Shown here in pieces: positions 41,532 through 49,442 of a stretch of 64,000 bases of DNA. Position 1 is the stretch's first letter. Every line of letters starts with the position of its first letter. The notes beneath the pieces were generated by a model, which was not told the DNA's origin, made no database searches, and was given only the letters and a program-made list of their open reading frames with translations. This stretch comes from an uncultured Clostridia bacterium. GTDB lineage: Bacteria; Bacillota; Clostridia; Lachnospirales; Anaerotignaceae. The stretch covers positions 1-64,000 of the forward strand of contig CALWGC010000022.1 in the NCBI GenBank assembly GCA_944378105.1, written 5' to 3'. Position numbers and translations under genes: made by a program.

Positions 41532-42701
41532 TTAACCTTCTACTTCTTTCATCAATCCATGATGCCCTTCGGCAATCATGCGTTTGTTTTTCTTGCGGCC
41601 AATGGTCAACAGTGGCAATGCACAGCAAAGCAATGCCAAATAACCGCAATAGCTATATCCATAGCTTACAATGGCGCTTAAGCCAAAGGTGGAAATGGCC
41701 ATACAAACCACCAAAGCAATCACCGTAATCAAAATACGGCGGTTCATCACATTGCCCATGGCGCCTTCAGCTTTTGTAAAAATGCTGTTTTCCAAACGAA
41801 CCACAATCCCGAAAATACAGCTTACCCCGGTGGAGATCAAGCAGCAGAATAAGCAAATCTTGTAGAAATAGAACAATACCGGAATCCCCAGCTGTTCACA
41901 GACAAACAAGTTGGGCAGGGCCACCGAACCTGCTTCGATAATGCCGTCTTTCCAGCCCACCAACATCCAGGCCGTCAACGCAACCCCAAACCCGTTCATC
42001 AAAAAGCCCATAAACGAAGAGATTTTCAAGCTGCGTTTGGTGGTCAAGTGTTCGCAGCAAGCCACCATGGCCGGCAAGGACACACATTGGAACCCACAAT
42101 ACACAATGGCTCTCCACAAAGGATACCCCCAGCCATTTGGCGCATATCCTTCCGCAATGGCAGCACCCACCTGGTCCAGATGCTGCACAAAGCCAATGAT
42201 GTAAATGGTAAAACCAGAAACAATAATCAAAATACCCAACACCGTTGCCACTTTCCGCACCAAGTCAGCGCCGAAAATAATCAACAGCAGCAAAATCAAA
42301 GCAATGAGAATCGTAGCTGCCACCTGGCCGATGGGGAAAATTTCCAAAACCATCCCCGTCGCAGCCGAAATCACACCGCCAACGGCTGCCAACACAATGC
42401 AGTAATAAAATACTTCAAAGGTCAAATACAGCTTATCATAAGGCTTGAACAAAAACTTCATCACATCGCCATAGCTTCTGGCCCCAATCAGCTGGCTCAT
42501 CAACATGGCTTCATACAGCACCCAGGCCAAAAGTCCCATGGACACCAAAGGCAAAATCATGCCCGGCACCCCATAAGATGCAAAGTACTGCCATGCCTGA
42601 TTCCCCGTTGCAAAGCCTGCGCCTGCATGGGTGGTAAACCAGACCGAGGCCACAGAAAACATTGCACCCAATGTAATTTTTCTTGTGCTTGAACTTGTCA
42701 T
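41532..42701 (-). CDS. YkvI-like membrane transporter
   Basis: This 389-residue protein has about ten hydrophobic segments and starts TLGAMFSVASVWFTTHAGAG, a feature of the YkvI group in the LeuT-type transporter superfamily. Its substrate is unknown; amino acids or related compounds fit the family. It has an optimal promoter and its own terminator, so it is a single-gene unit. The start at 42701 has GGGAGG upstream, and the longer in-frame stretch before it is not hydrophobic. Confidence 0.8.
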   Translation of the reverse strand: MTSSSTRKITLGAMFSVASVWFTTHAGAGFATGNQAWQYFASYGVPGMILPLVSMGLLAWVLYEAMLMSQLIGARSYGDVMKFLFKPYDKLYLTFEVFYYCIVLAAVGGVISAATGMVLEIFPIGQVAATILIALILLLLIIFGADLVRKVATVLGILIIVSGFTIYIIGFVQHLDQVGAAIAEGYAPNGWGYPLWRAIVYCGFQCVSLPAMVACCEHLTTKRSLKISSFMGFLMNGFGVALTAWMLVGWKDGIIEAGSVALPNLFVCEQLGIPVLFYFYKICLFCCLISTGVSCIFGIVVRLENSIFTKAEGAMGNVMNRRILITVIALVVCMAISTFGLSAIVSYGYSYCGYLALLCCALPLLTIGRKKNKRMIAEGHHGLMKEVEG

Positions 42702-42756
42702 ACAATACCTCCCATTTCCACCAAAAAAGAAAGAACCTATCAATGAATCCGTAAGA

Positions 42757-42785
42757 ATTATACCAGTCTTGCCATAGAATGTCAA
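42757..42785 (-). promoter_or_regulatory. Consensus promoter of the transporter gene
   Basis: -35 TTGACA (42780-42785), 17-base spacer, -10 TATAAT (42757-42762) on the minus strand: a perfect match to the sigma-A consensus. Confidence 0.85.
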
Positions 42786-43051
42786 CGAAATAACTCTATT
42801 TTTTCACAGCCAAAAGAGAAAAGTTGCCTTTTATTCAAAAAAGAGTCTACTCCTTCTCCATAGGCGTCTCTATTTTTCCATGTTTTTCCTTTTCCAGTTG
42901 TCCTACATCTCTATTCCCTTTTTCACAATCTTCAAGTAACAGGCCCCAAAAAATGACTTTATCCAAGCGCGTTTTCAAAAAGCCTTCGTTTTCCTTTTCT
43001 TCTTTTTTTGCCTACACACATAGTGTGGGGAAAAAACTTTTTCGTCAAAAT
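42786..43051. other. Intergenic, nothing recognised
   Basis: This stretch between the transporter promoter and the next terminator has many pyrimidine runs and no plausible gene or structured element. Confidence 0.5.
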
Positions 43052-43100
43052 AAAAAAGCAGGAATCCATTGTCTTGCAAGGATTCCTGCTTTCTGTTTTT
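43052..43100 (-). terminator. Recurring hairpin terminator, copy 1
   Basis: GCAGGAATCC (43058-43067) pairs with GGATTCCTGC (43080-43089) across a 12-base loop, flanked by A-runs on the left and T-runs on the right. It lies beyond the 3' end of the EF-G-like gene. Near-identical hairpins occur at 50707 and 62460. Confidence 0.85.
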
Positions 43101-43161
43101 TCTGTACGTTTTGATCAAGCTGCGCCAAAAGAAGCTGCTTTTTCTTGTTTCAAGCTTTCAC

Positions 43162-45264
43162 TTATTTTTCTGCTTCTTTTTCTTTTGCTCTCTTTTCAAT
43201 TACGGCCTTTTGGATTTCCATCGGCGCTTCTTCATACCGTTCAAAGTAAATGGTATATTCCCCACGGCTTTGGGTCATGGAACGCAAGTCGGTGCAATAT
43301 TTAAACATTTCGCTCAAAGGCACTTCTGCAAAAATACGCATATTCTTGCCCTCTGGGTCCATCTTTAAAATCCGGCCACGGCGTTTGTTGATGTCGCCCA
43401 TGATATCGCCCATGTATTTTTCTGGCACCAAAATTTCCGCATGGCCAATTGGCTCCAACAAAGTTGGTTTGGCCTGGGTCAAGCCGTCTTTAAAGGCCAT
43501 GGAGGTAGCCATCTTAAAGGCCATTTCACTGGAGTCTACGGGATGATAAGACCCATCCAACAGCGTTGCTTTTAACCCAACCACAGGGTATCCAGCCAAA
43601 ACGCCACTGTTGACGCATTCTTGGATGCCTTTTTCCACGGCCGGGAAGTATTGTTTTGGCACCGAGCCGCCGAAGATTTTTTCTTCAAAGACATATTGTT
43701 TTGTCAAGTCGCCGGAAGGTTCAAAGCTCATCAAAACATCGCCATACTGGCCATGTCCGCCGGATTGTTTTTTGTATTTGCCCCGTACTTCCACTTTTGC
43801 TTTGATCATTTCGCGATAAGGAATGATAGGCTCTGCCAGTTCGGCTTCGATTTTGTATTTATTTTTCAGTTTTTCCAACAAAATATCCAGATGTTGTTCG
43901 CCCAAGCCATACACCAACGATTGTTTCGTTTCGGTGTTCACTTCTGTCTTGATGGTTGGGTCTTCTTCTTTCAGTTTGGCCAAGGCAGCAGAGATCTTGT
44001 CTTCATCGCCTTTGCCTTTTGGCCGGATGGCCATGGAATGTACGGCCTCTGGGAAGGCAATCCGTGGCAAAGTCACAGGGAAATCTTTGGAGCAAAGGGT
44101 GTCCCCCGTGGACGTATTGGTCAGTTTGGCCAAGGCGCCAATGTCCCCTGCCTGGATTTCGTCTACTTCCATCTGTTCTTTGCCGCGCATCACATAAATA
44201 TGGGCCACTTTTTCCAGCGTGTCTTTGGCCGGGTTGAAGATGGTCATATCTTTGGTCAGTTTCCCACTGACCACTTTAAAGAAGTTCAGCCGGCCCACAT
44301 AAGGGTCTGCAATGGTCTTAAATACCAAAGCAGCAAAGGGTTCGTCTGGATCGCAACGGCGTTCCACTTCGCCCCCAATTTTATAGTCTTCGCACAGTAC
44401 AGAAGGACTGCACACATTGGAAGCTGGCATATATTTTACGATGGCATTCATCAACACTTTAATGCCGTAACCCAAAGTCACTGCACTACACAACACCGGC
44501 GCCACAGAACCATCTTTGATCCCAGCATTCAAGCCCCGATAAATTTCCTCTTCGGTAATTTCTTCGTCATTAAAATATTTTTCCAACAGCTCATCGTCTG
44601 CTTCTGCTGCCGACTCAATGAGCATGCCGCGTAAACTTTCCACTTCGCCTTCCATAATTTCTGGCACTTGGGCATCCACCAAAATTTTGCCCACTTTGCT
44701 GTCTTGAATCAAACGGGCATCCCGTTCGATACAGTTGATAAATCCGGCAAACTTGCCGTCGTCATCTCTCAAAGGGATCTGGAACGGTGCAATGGCTTTG
44801 CCAAATTTCTTTCTCATCTGGCCCAGCACCGTATTGAAGTTTGCATTGCCGTCATCCATTTGGTTGACCAAAATCATGCGAGGCAGATTCAATTCTTCGC
44901 AATAGTCCCAGGCTTTTTCCGTCCCAACTTCCGGGCCGGCCTTGGCCGAAACCACAATCAGCGCCGCATCGGCCCCAGCCAGCGCCGATTTCACTTCGCC
45001 TGCAAAGTCAAAATAACCGGGGGTATCAATGAAGTTGATTTTCGTATTCATCCATTCCACTGGGATCACCGAAGACTGAATGGATACGCCACGTTTGATT
45101 TCTTCCGGGTCATAGTCGCTGACGGTATTGCCTTCCGGAACCTTACCAAAACGCTTCGTTGCGCCGGAAAAATACAGTGCAGATTCCGTTACAGAAGTCT
45201 TGCCGCAACCACTGTGACCCAAAATCACAATGTTTCTAACTTCACCTGTCGCATACGTTTTCAT
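43162..45264 (-). CDS. EF-G-like translational GTPase (EF-G2 group)
   Basis: This 700-residue protein has the whole EF-G plan (G domain, domains II-V, ending RYEEAPMEIQKAVIEKRAKE). It departs from main EF-G at key spots: the P-loop is GHSGCGKT, the switch II histidine of DTPGH is Tyr in DTPGYFDF, and the guanine-specificity motif NKxD is NQMD (residues 134-137). The first two fit the EF-G2 subgroup found in Clostridia and Thermus; the Gln is less usual. Its cellular role is not clear; the fusA/tufA cluster with main EF-G is elsewhere. GGGAGGTAG precedes the ATG. Confidence 0.9.
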   Translation of the reverse strand: MKTYATGEVRNIVILGHSGCGKTSVTESALYFSGATKRFGKVPEGNTVSDYDPEEIKRGVSIQSSVIPVEWMNTKINFIDTPGYFDFAGEVKSALAGADAALIVVSAKAGPEVGTEKAWDYCEELNLPRMILVNQMDDGNANFNTVLGQMRKKFGKAIAPFQIPLRDDDGKFAGFINCIERDARLIQDSKVGKILVDAQVPEIMEGEVESLRGMLIESAAEADDELLEKYFNDEEITEEEIYRGLNAGIKDGSVAPVLCSAVTLGYGIKVLMNAIVKYMPASNVCSPSVLCEDYKIGGEVERRCDPDEPFAALVFKTIADPYVGRLNFFKVVSGKLTKDMTIFNPAKDTLEKVAHIYVMRGKEQMEVDEIQAGDIGALAKLTNTSTGDTLCSKDFPVTLPRIAFPEAVHSMAIRPKGKGDEDKISAALAKLKEEDPTIKTEVNTETKQSLVYGLGEQHLDILLEKLKNKYKIEAELAEPIIPYREMIKAKVEVRGKYKKQSGGHGQYGDVLMSFEPSGDLTKQYVFEEKIFGGSVPKQYFPAVEKGIQECVNSGVLAGYPVVGLKATLLDGSYHPVDSSEMAFKMATSMAFKDGLTQAKPTLLEPIGHAEILVPEKYMGDIMGDINKRRGRILKMDPEGKNMRIFAEVPLSEMFKYCTDLRSMTQSRGEYTIYFERYEEAPMEIQKAVIEKRAKEKEAEK

Positions 45265-45485
45265 ACTGATCTACCTCCCTATGTATCGTATATTCCGTAC
45301 AAAATACGAACGATTTTTTCAAAGACATCCGGCAGTTTCCGTTTGCCTCATAACAGTATCATTCTATCTTTCGTCTAAATTTCCTTCTTTTCTTTGTTTA
45401 AAAATTAAAATTTATACATTATGCCCAATTTTAAAGAAGACTTTTCGACAAAATCACTCTGGCCTTTTTGGTCCTTTGCCCTTTC

Positions 45486-45514
45486 TTGACTTTCTTTTTT
45501 GCCGTTGTTATACT
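45486..45514 (+). promoter_or_regulatory. apbE promoter
   Basis: -35 TTGACT (45486-45491), 17-base spacer, -10 TATACT (45509-45514) on the plus strand, about 40 bases upstream of apbE. The rest of the region 45265-45485 is AT-rich and likely holds the divergent promoter of the EF-G-like gene. Confidence 0.7.
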
Positions 45515-45551
45515 TTTGCATAGAACACTGTAGAAAAAGCGAGGCATCCCC

Positions 45552-46580
45552 ATGAAACGATTGCACTTTTTAATTGGGCTTATGGTCAGCACCACACTGC
45601 TGCTTGCTGGCTGCGCCCCTTTGGCCAAAGAAACTTCCTTCAGCCATCAAATTTTTGCCATGGACACCATCATGACCCTAACGGCCTATGGCGACGGGGC
45701 CGAAGAAGCCGTTATGGCCGCCATTGAGGAAATCAACCGGTTGGACCGGCTTCTTTCCACCAACATAGAACAAAGCGAAATCTACCAATTAAATGAAACC
45801 AAATCCGCCACCCTTTCCGAGGAAAGCTTGACATTGTTACAAGCCTCCACCGATTTGTACGAAAGCACCGGCGGCCTTTTTGACATTGCCATCTACCCCA
45901 TCGTCAGCGCCTGGGGCTTTACCACCCAGACCTATCAAGTCCCTTCCAAAGAAACCATCGCGTCGCTCTTACCCCATTGTGACCCCACACAAATCCAAAT
46001 CGATGGTACCCAGGTGACGCTGCCCGATGAGCAAATGAAAATCGACTTTGGCGGCATCGCCAAAGGCTTCACCTCCGACCGGGTCATGGACATTTTTACA
46101 GAACACGGCATTACTTCTGCCATCGTCACCCTGGGCGGCAATGTGCAGGCCCTTCATACCAAGCCGGACGGCTCCCCTTGGCAAGTGGCCGTGCAATACC
46201 TGGACCATACCGATGACTATGCCATTACCCTTCAACTGGATCACGAAGCCGCCATCACCTCCGGCAGCTACCAGCGTTTTTTTGAATCCGACGGCAAAAC
46301 ATACCACCATATCATCGATCCCCGCACCGGCTACCCCGCCGACAGCGGCCTGGCCTCGGTGACCATCGTCTCCGAAGACGGCACACTGGCCGATGGCCTT
46401 TCCACCTCTTTGTTCATCATGGGACTGGACGAAGCCACCGACTACTGGCGCAGTCACAGCGACCAATTTGACGCCGTTTTCATCACCGACGACGGCTCGG
46501 TCTTGGTGACCGAAGGCCTGGAAGGCCGCTATACCCCGGACAGTGACCATCCCGTCACCGTCATCCCCTTGGAACCATAA
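45552..46580 (+). CDS. apbE: FAD:protein FMN transferase ApbE, lipoprotein
   Basis: This 342-residue flavin transferase attaches FMN to Thr/Ser of target proteins such as NqrB, RnfG or fumarate-reductase-like proteins outside the membrane. An N-terminal signal with lipobox LAGC (Cys 21) is followed by the ApbE core with AMDTIMTLTAYG, the IDFGGIAKGFTSDRV motif, VTLGGNVQA, and HHIIDPRTGYPADSGLASVTI. The length is typical. It is a single gene between its own promoter and a terminator; the flavoprotein target is not nearby. Confidence 0.95.
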   Translation: MKRLHFLIGLMVSTTLLLAGCAPLAKETSFSHQIFAMDTIMTLTAYGDGAEEAVMAAIEEINRLDRLLSTNIEQSEIYQLNETKSATLSEESLTLLQASTDLYESTGGLFDIAIYPIVSAWGFTTQTYQVPSKETIASLLPHCDPTQIQIDGTQVTLPDEQMKIDFGGIAKGFTSDRVMDIFTEHGITSAIVTLGGNVQALHTKPDGSPWQVAVQYLDHTDDYAITLQLDHEAAITSGSYQRFFESDGKTYHHIIDPRTGYPADSGLASVTIVSEDGTLADGLSTSLFIMGLDEATDYWRSHSDQFDAVFITDDGSVLVTEGLEGRYTPDSDHPVTVIPLEP

Positions 46581-46593
46581 AAACCACAAAAAC

Positions 46594-46638
46594 CAAAAAA
46601 AATCCACCTGCACTCTCTTGGCAGGTGGATTCTTTTTT
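46594..46638 (+). terminator. Bidirectional terminator between apbE and CAT-like gene
   Basis: ATCCACCTGC (46602-46611) and GCAGGTGGAT (46621-46630) form a 10-bp stem with a nine-base loop, with A-runs left and T-runs right. It serves convergent genes on both sides; the stop of the CAT-like gene overlaps its right edge. Confidence 0.9.
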
Positions 46639-47285
46639 TAAAATTCGTTTAACAATGCTTGTAACTTCACAAAAAATTGGGACGTGTGATAACCGTCGGC
46701 CGCCGCGTGGGAAATGGTCACCGTCACCGGCATGTTCCAACGGCCGTTTTCTTCTTCATACTTCCCAAAGTCAATGATGGGAAAAAGGTTGGGTTTGCCG
46801 CCCGGCGAAAAGGTGCCAAAACCACTGTAAGACACCCAGGGCACACAGGAAATGCAAAAGAAGTTTCTCGGCTGCCCTTCTTTCACCTTCACCCCTTTTT
46901 TGTCCCGATAGGTTTCCATATCATTTACCATGTTTTGATAGAACGTGGAAAAATCGGGATCATAGGCCGTCCACACATCAGAAAAGGTATGGTCGTCCTC
47001 ATGAAAGATGGTAAAATTGGGATGCATGCAGGAAAAATAGCCCGGTCTTCCCCCATCGTCCAGCCCCATACAAAATTCCTTTGTCTCGGCCACCAAATGG
47101 GCCACGCACCAAACAAAGGAAGGATAAAACCGCAGGCCTCTTTGTTTGATTTCCTTTAAAAAATGGCTCACATCCATGGGCACCGTCAAATGGTAACCAC
47201 AGACCACTTTCGTCTGATAGTAGTCAAAATGGTCTTTTCTGGGCCATGTATCCAAATCGATGAGGGTAAATTGGTCTTTTTCCAT
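46638..47285 (-). CDS. Chloramphenicol acetyltransferase-like protein
   Basis: This 215-residue protein is of the CatA-type trimeric acetyltransferase family. It starts with the FTLIDLDTWPRKDHFDYY pattern, has the segment PNFTIFHEDDHTFSDVWT and the catalytic His in ITISHAAADGYHTSQFF-like sequence (H-x-x-x-D-G-x-H). True drug resistance enzymes usually have HHAVCDGYH there, so drug acetylation is not shown. Some Clostridia carry such genes as housekeeping CAT homologues. It lies 18 bases after the DUF362 gene and is likely co-transcribed with it. Confidence 0.85.
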   Translation of the reverse strand: MEKDQFTLIDLDTWPRKDHFDYYQTKVVCGYHLTVPMDVSHFLKEIKQRGLRFYPSFVWCVAHLVAETKEFCMGLDDGGRPGYFSCMHPNFTIFHEDDHTFSDVWTAYDPDFSTFYQNMVNDMETYRDKKGVKVKEGQPRNFFCISCVPWVSYSGFGTFSPGGKPNLFPIIDFGKYEEENGRWNMPVTVTISHAAADGYHTSQFFVKLQALLNEF

Positions 47286-47303
47286 GGGGCTTCCCCTTTC
47301 TTT

Positions 47304-48401
47304 TTACAGTTCAATCAATTCATATTCCAAAGAACCGATGCCAATTTTGGCGGCATGTTCCAGACATTCTTTCCAGTTGGTGGTTGGATGCATATGGGTG
47401 AAGTGGTCGCCCTTGCTGTCTTCGGTCAAGGCACTGCCTGGGATCACCGGCTGTTTCATGGCCATATCGGCGCAAGCCATGTCGATGGCCACAGGGTCAA
47501 AGGAAGCAAACATCCCCACGTCTGGGATGATAGGCAAGTCGTTTTCTGCATGGCAGTCGCAATAAGGGGAAACGTCCACCACCAAACTGATGTGGAAAGA
47601 AGGACGATCTTTCACCACGGCATAAGCATATTCTGCCATTTTGCAGTTAAAGGAACGGGTGGAAACGGTATAGTCCGGCTTGATGGCATCAAAGGCGCAC
47701 ATAGCGATGCAACGGCCGCAGCCAACACATTTGCTGTGGTCAATCTGTGCTTTCTTGTCCACAAAAGAGATGGCACTGTGGGCACAAATTTTAATACATT
47801 TGCCGCAGCTTTGACATTTTCTAGCGGAAACAGAAGGTTTGCCGTCGGAGTGCATTTCCATCTTCCCGGCCCGGCTGCCGCTGCCCATGCCCAAGTTTTT
47901 GATGGCGCCGCCAAAACCGGCTTCTTCATGGCCTTTGAAATGGTTCAAAGAAATGATGATATCGGCGTCCATGATGGCTGTCCCAATCTTTGCTTCTTTG
48001 ACAAATTCGCCATTGATAGGCACCAGCGTTTCATCGGAACCTTTTAACCCGTCGGCAATGATCACCTGGCAACCGGTGGTAAATGGATTGTACCCATTTT
48101 CATAAGCAGCATCCATGTGTTCCAAAGCGTCTTTTCTTCTGCCCACATACAAGGTGTTGCAGTCGGTCAAAAATACTTTGCCGCCCAAGCTTTTCACCAC
48201 ATCGGCCACTACTTTGGCATAGTTTGGACGCAGGTAAGCCAGATTGCCTGGTTCGCCAAAATGGATTTTAATGGCAGTAAATTTCTTGTTGAAGTCAATG
48301 GTTTCAATGCCTGCAGCACGAATCAGTTTTTCCAATTTTTGCAGCAGGTTTTCGCCTGGTTTTGCTCTCAGATTGGTAAAATACACTTTTGATTTTTCCA
48401 T
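47304..48401 (-). CDS. DUF362 iron-sulfur protein
   Basis: This 365-residue protein has a DUF362 core (FTAIKIHFGEPGNLAYLRP, ADIIISLNHFKGHEEAGFGG), then two ferredoxin motifs CQSCGKCIKICAHSAI and CVGCGRCIAMCAFDAI near the middle, then a C-terminal DUF362 part. The length is about the family's usual size. Its reaction is unknown; a redox role is inferred from the two [4Fe-4S] sites. The start at 48401 has GGAGGAAG upstream. It is divergent from the DUF1540 gene and followed by the CAT-like gene. Confidence 0.85.
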   Translation of the reverse strand: MEKSKVYFTNLRAKPGENLLQKLEKLIRAAGIETIDFNKKFTAIKIHFGEPGNLAYLRPNYAKVVADVVKSLGGKVFLTDCNTLYVGRRKDALEHMDAAYENGYNPFTTGCQVIIADGLKGSDETLVPINGEFVKEAKIGTAIMDADIIISLNHFKGHEEAGFGGAIKNLGMGSGSRAGKMEMHSDGKPSVSARKCQSCGKCIKICAHSAISFVDKKAQIDHSKCVGCGRCIAMCAFDAIKPDYTVSTRSFNCKMAEYAYAVVKDRPSFHISLVVDVSPYCDCHAENDLPIIPDVGMFASFDPVAIDMACADMAMKQPVIPGSALTEDSKGDHFTHMHPTTNWKECLEHAAKIGIGSLEYELIEL

Positions 48402-48418
48402 TTTTTTCTTCCTCCGTT

Positions 48419-48449
48419 TGTATAAAAATTTTTCTTTCGGCCATACTAT
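48419..48449 (+). promoter_or_regulatory. Candidate sigma-G-type promoter of DUF1540 gene
   Basis: TGTATA (48419-48424), a 17-base spacer and CATACTAT (48442-48449) fit the forespore sigma-G pattern (TGNATA and CATNHTA), while no sigma-A pair of equal quality is present. If right, the gene is made in the forespore late in sporulation. Confidence 0.45.
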
Positions 48450-48480
48450 TCTCATCCCCAAGAGAAAGGAGGCCATTGAA

Positions 48481-48648
48481 ATGCCAAAAAACACCAGTAT
48501 TAAATGTACCGTAAATCAGTGCAAACATCACTGCAAAGGTGAAAATTACTGCTCTTTGGACTGTGTGACCATCGGCACCCATGAATACAGCCCAACCACA
48601 GACCAGTGCACCGACTGTAAATCCTTCGTAAAAGAAAACAAAATTTGA
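48481..48648 (+). CDS. DUF1540 small cysteine-rich protein
   Basis: This 55-residue protein has eight cysteines in patterns such as IKCTVNQCKHHCKG, YCSLDCVTIG and QCTDCKSF, which match DUF1540. Metal binding is likely but not shown. The family is found in spore formers, and the candidate forespore promoter supports a spore role. AAAGGAGG lies eight bases before the ATG. It lies divergent from the DUF362 gene and ends before a bidirectional terminator. Confidence 0.85.
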   Translation: MPKNTSIKCTVNQCKHHCKGENYCSLDCVTIGTHEYSPTTDQCTDCKSFVKENKI

Positions 48649-48712
48649 AGAGAAGATCAGCGCCCTGCTGTCTTCTAAACCACTTGTCAGCTTCCCCTGA
48701 CGCTTTTTCGCT

Positions 48713-48770
48713 GGAAAAAGCCGAATGATTTTCCTCCCCTTTTGGAAGAAGATCGCTCGGCTTTTTCCTT
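48713..48770 (+). terminator. Bidirectional terminator, DUF1540/cyclophilin
   Basis: GGAAAAAGCCGA (48713-48724) and TCGGCTTTTTCC (48757-48768) make a 12-bp stem around a 32-base loop. It sits between convergent genes and ends close to the cyclophilin stop. Confidence 0.75.
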
Positions 48771-48775
48771 ATGCC

Positions 48776-49303
48776 TTACATTTTTTCTGGTTCTGGATAA
48801 TCCACGCCAAAGGTTTCCACGGTCACTTCGGTCATCACCTGTGGTTCCAAAGGCATATCGGCGCGGTTGGTTTTGACAGAAGCCAATTTTTCCACCACGT
48901 CCATCCCTTCAATGACTTTGCCAAAGGCTGCATAAGCGCCGTCCAAATGAGGAGAGGCCTTGTGCATGATGAAAAACTGGCTTCCGGCGGAGTTTGGCAT
49001 CATGGTTCTGGCCATGGAGATCACGCCTGGATCATGTTTCAAATCATTTTTTACGCCATTTTGGGCAAATTCGCCTTTGATGCTATAGCCAGGGCCGCCC
49101 ATGCCGGTGCCTTCTGGGCAACCGCCTTGGATCATAAACCCTTTGATGATGCGGTGAAAGCCCAGACCATTATAATATCCTTTTTTTACCAAAGAAATAA
49201 AGTTATTGACGGTGTTTGGTGCCACTTCGGGATACAGTTCCACCCGGATGGTATCTTCCCCGTTGATTTTCATTGTTACCACTGGATTTTGCAATGTATT
49301 CAC
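48776..49303 (-). CDS. Peptidyl-prolyl isomerase, cyclophilin type
   Basis: This 175-residue cyclophilin catalyses proline cis-trans isomerisation. It has the catalytic Arg in FHRIIKGFMIQGG, the MARTMMPNSAGSQFFI segment, and AAFGKVIEGMDVV. The start is uncertain: a GTG at 49303 has AAGGAG five bases upstream, while an ATG ten codons later (49273) does not. I chose the GTG. No signal peptide is present, so it is cytoplasmic. Confidence 0.9.
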   Translation of the reverse strand: MNTLQNPVVTMKINGEDTIRVELYPEVAPNTVNNFISLVKKGYYNGLGFHRIIKGFMIQGGCPEGTGMGGPGYSIKGEFAQNGVKNDLKHDPGVISMARTMMPNSAGSQFFIMHKASPHLDGAYAAFGKVIEGMDVVEKLASVKTNRADMPLEPQVMTEVTVETFGVDYPEPEKM

Positions 49304-49334
49304 CCTTTCTCCTTGTTCGATTCCTACGCTACCT

Positions 49335-49363
49335 ATTATAGAGCAAAACCCCAAAAGAAACAA
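49335..49363 (-). promoter_or_regulatory. Promoter of the cyclophilin gene
   Basis: -10 TATAAT (49335-49340), 17-base spacer, and -35 TTGTTT (49358-49363) on the minus strand, divergent from the dinB promoter that begins eight bases away. Confidence 0.6.
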
Positions 49364-49370
49364 GTGCCAC

Positions 49371-49399
49371 TTTACAAAGAACATTTGTTCTGATATAAT
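49371..49399 (+). promoter_or_regulatory. SOS-regulated dinB promoter with LexA box
   Basis: -35 TTTACA (49371-49376), 17-base spacer, -10 TATAAT (49394-49399). The perfect LexA box GAAC-ATTT-GTTC (49379-49390) lies in the spacer, so bound LexA would block RNA polymerase. Two more GAAC half-sites follow at 49401 and 49413. Confidence 0.85.
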
Positions 49400-49442
49400 A
49401 GAACAAAAATTAGAACATACCAAACATACAGGTGGTGTTTTC

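Noticed and set aside
46638..47285. Acquired chloramphenicol resistance gene on a mobile element
   Set aside because: Codon use and neighbours look native, no transposase or repeats flank it, and the catalytic motif differs from resistance enzymes.
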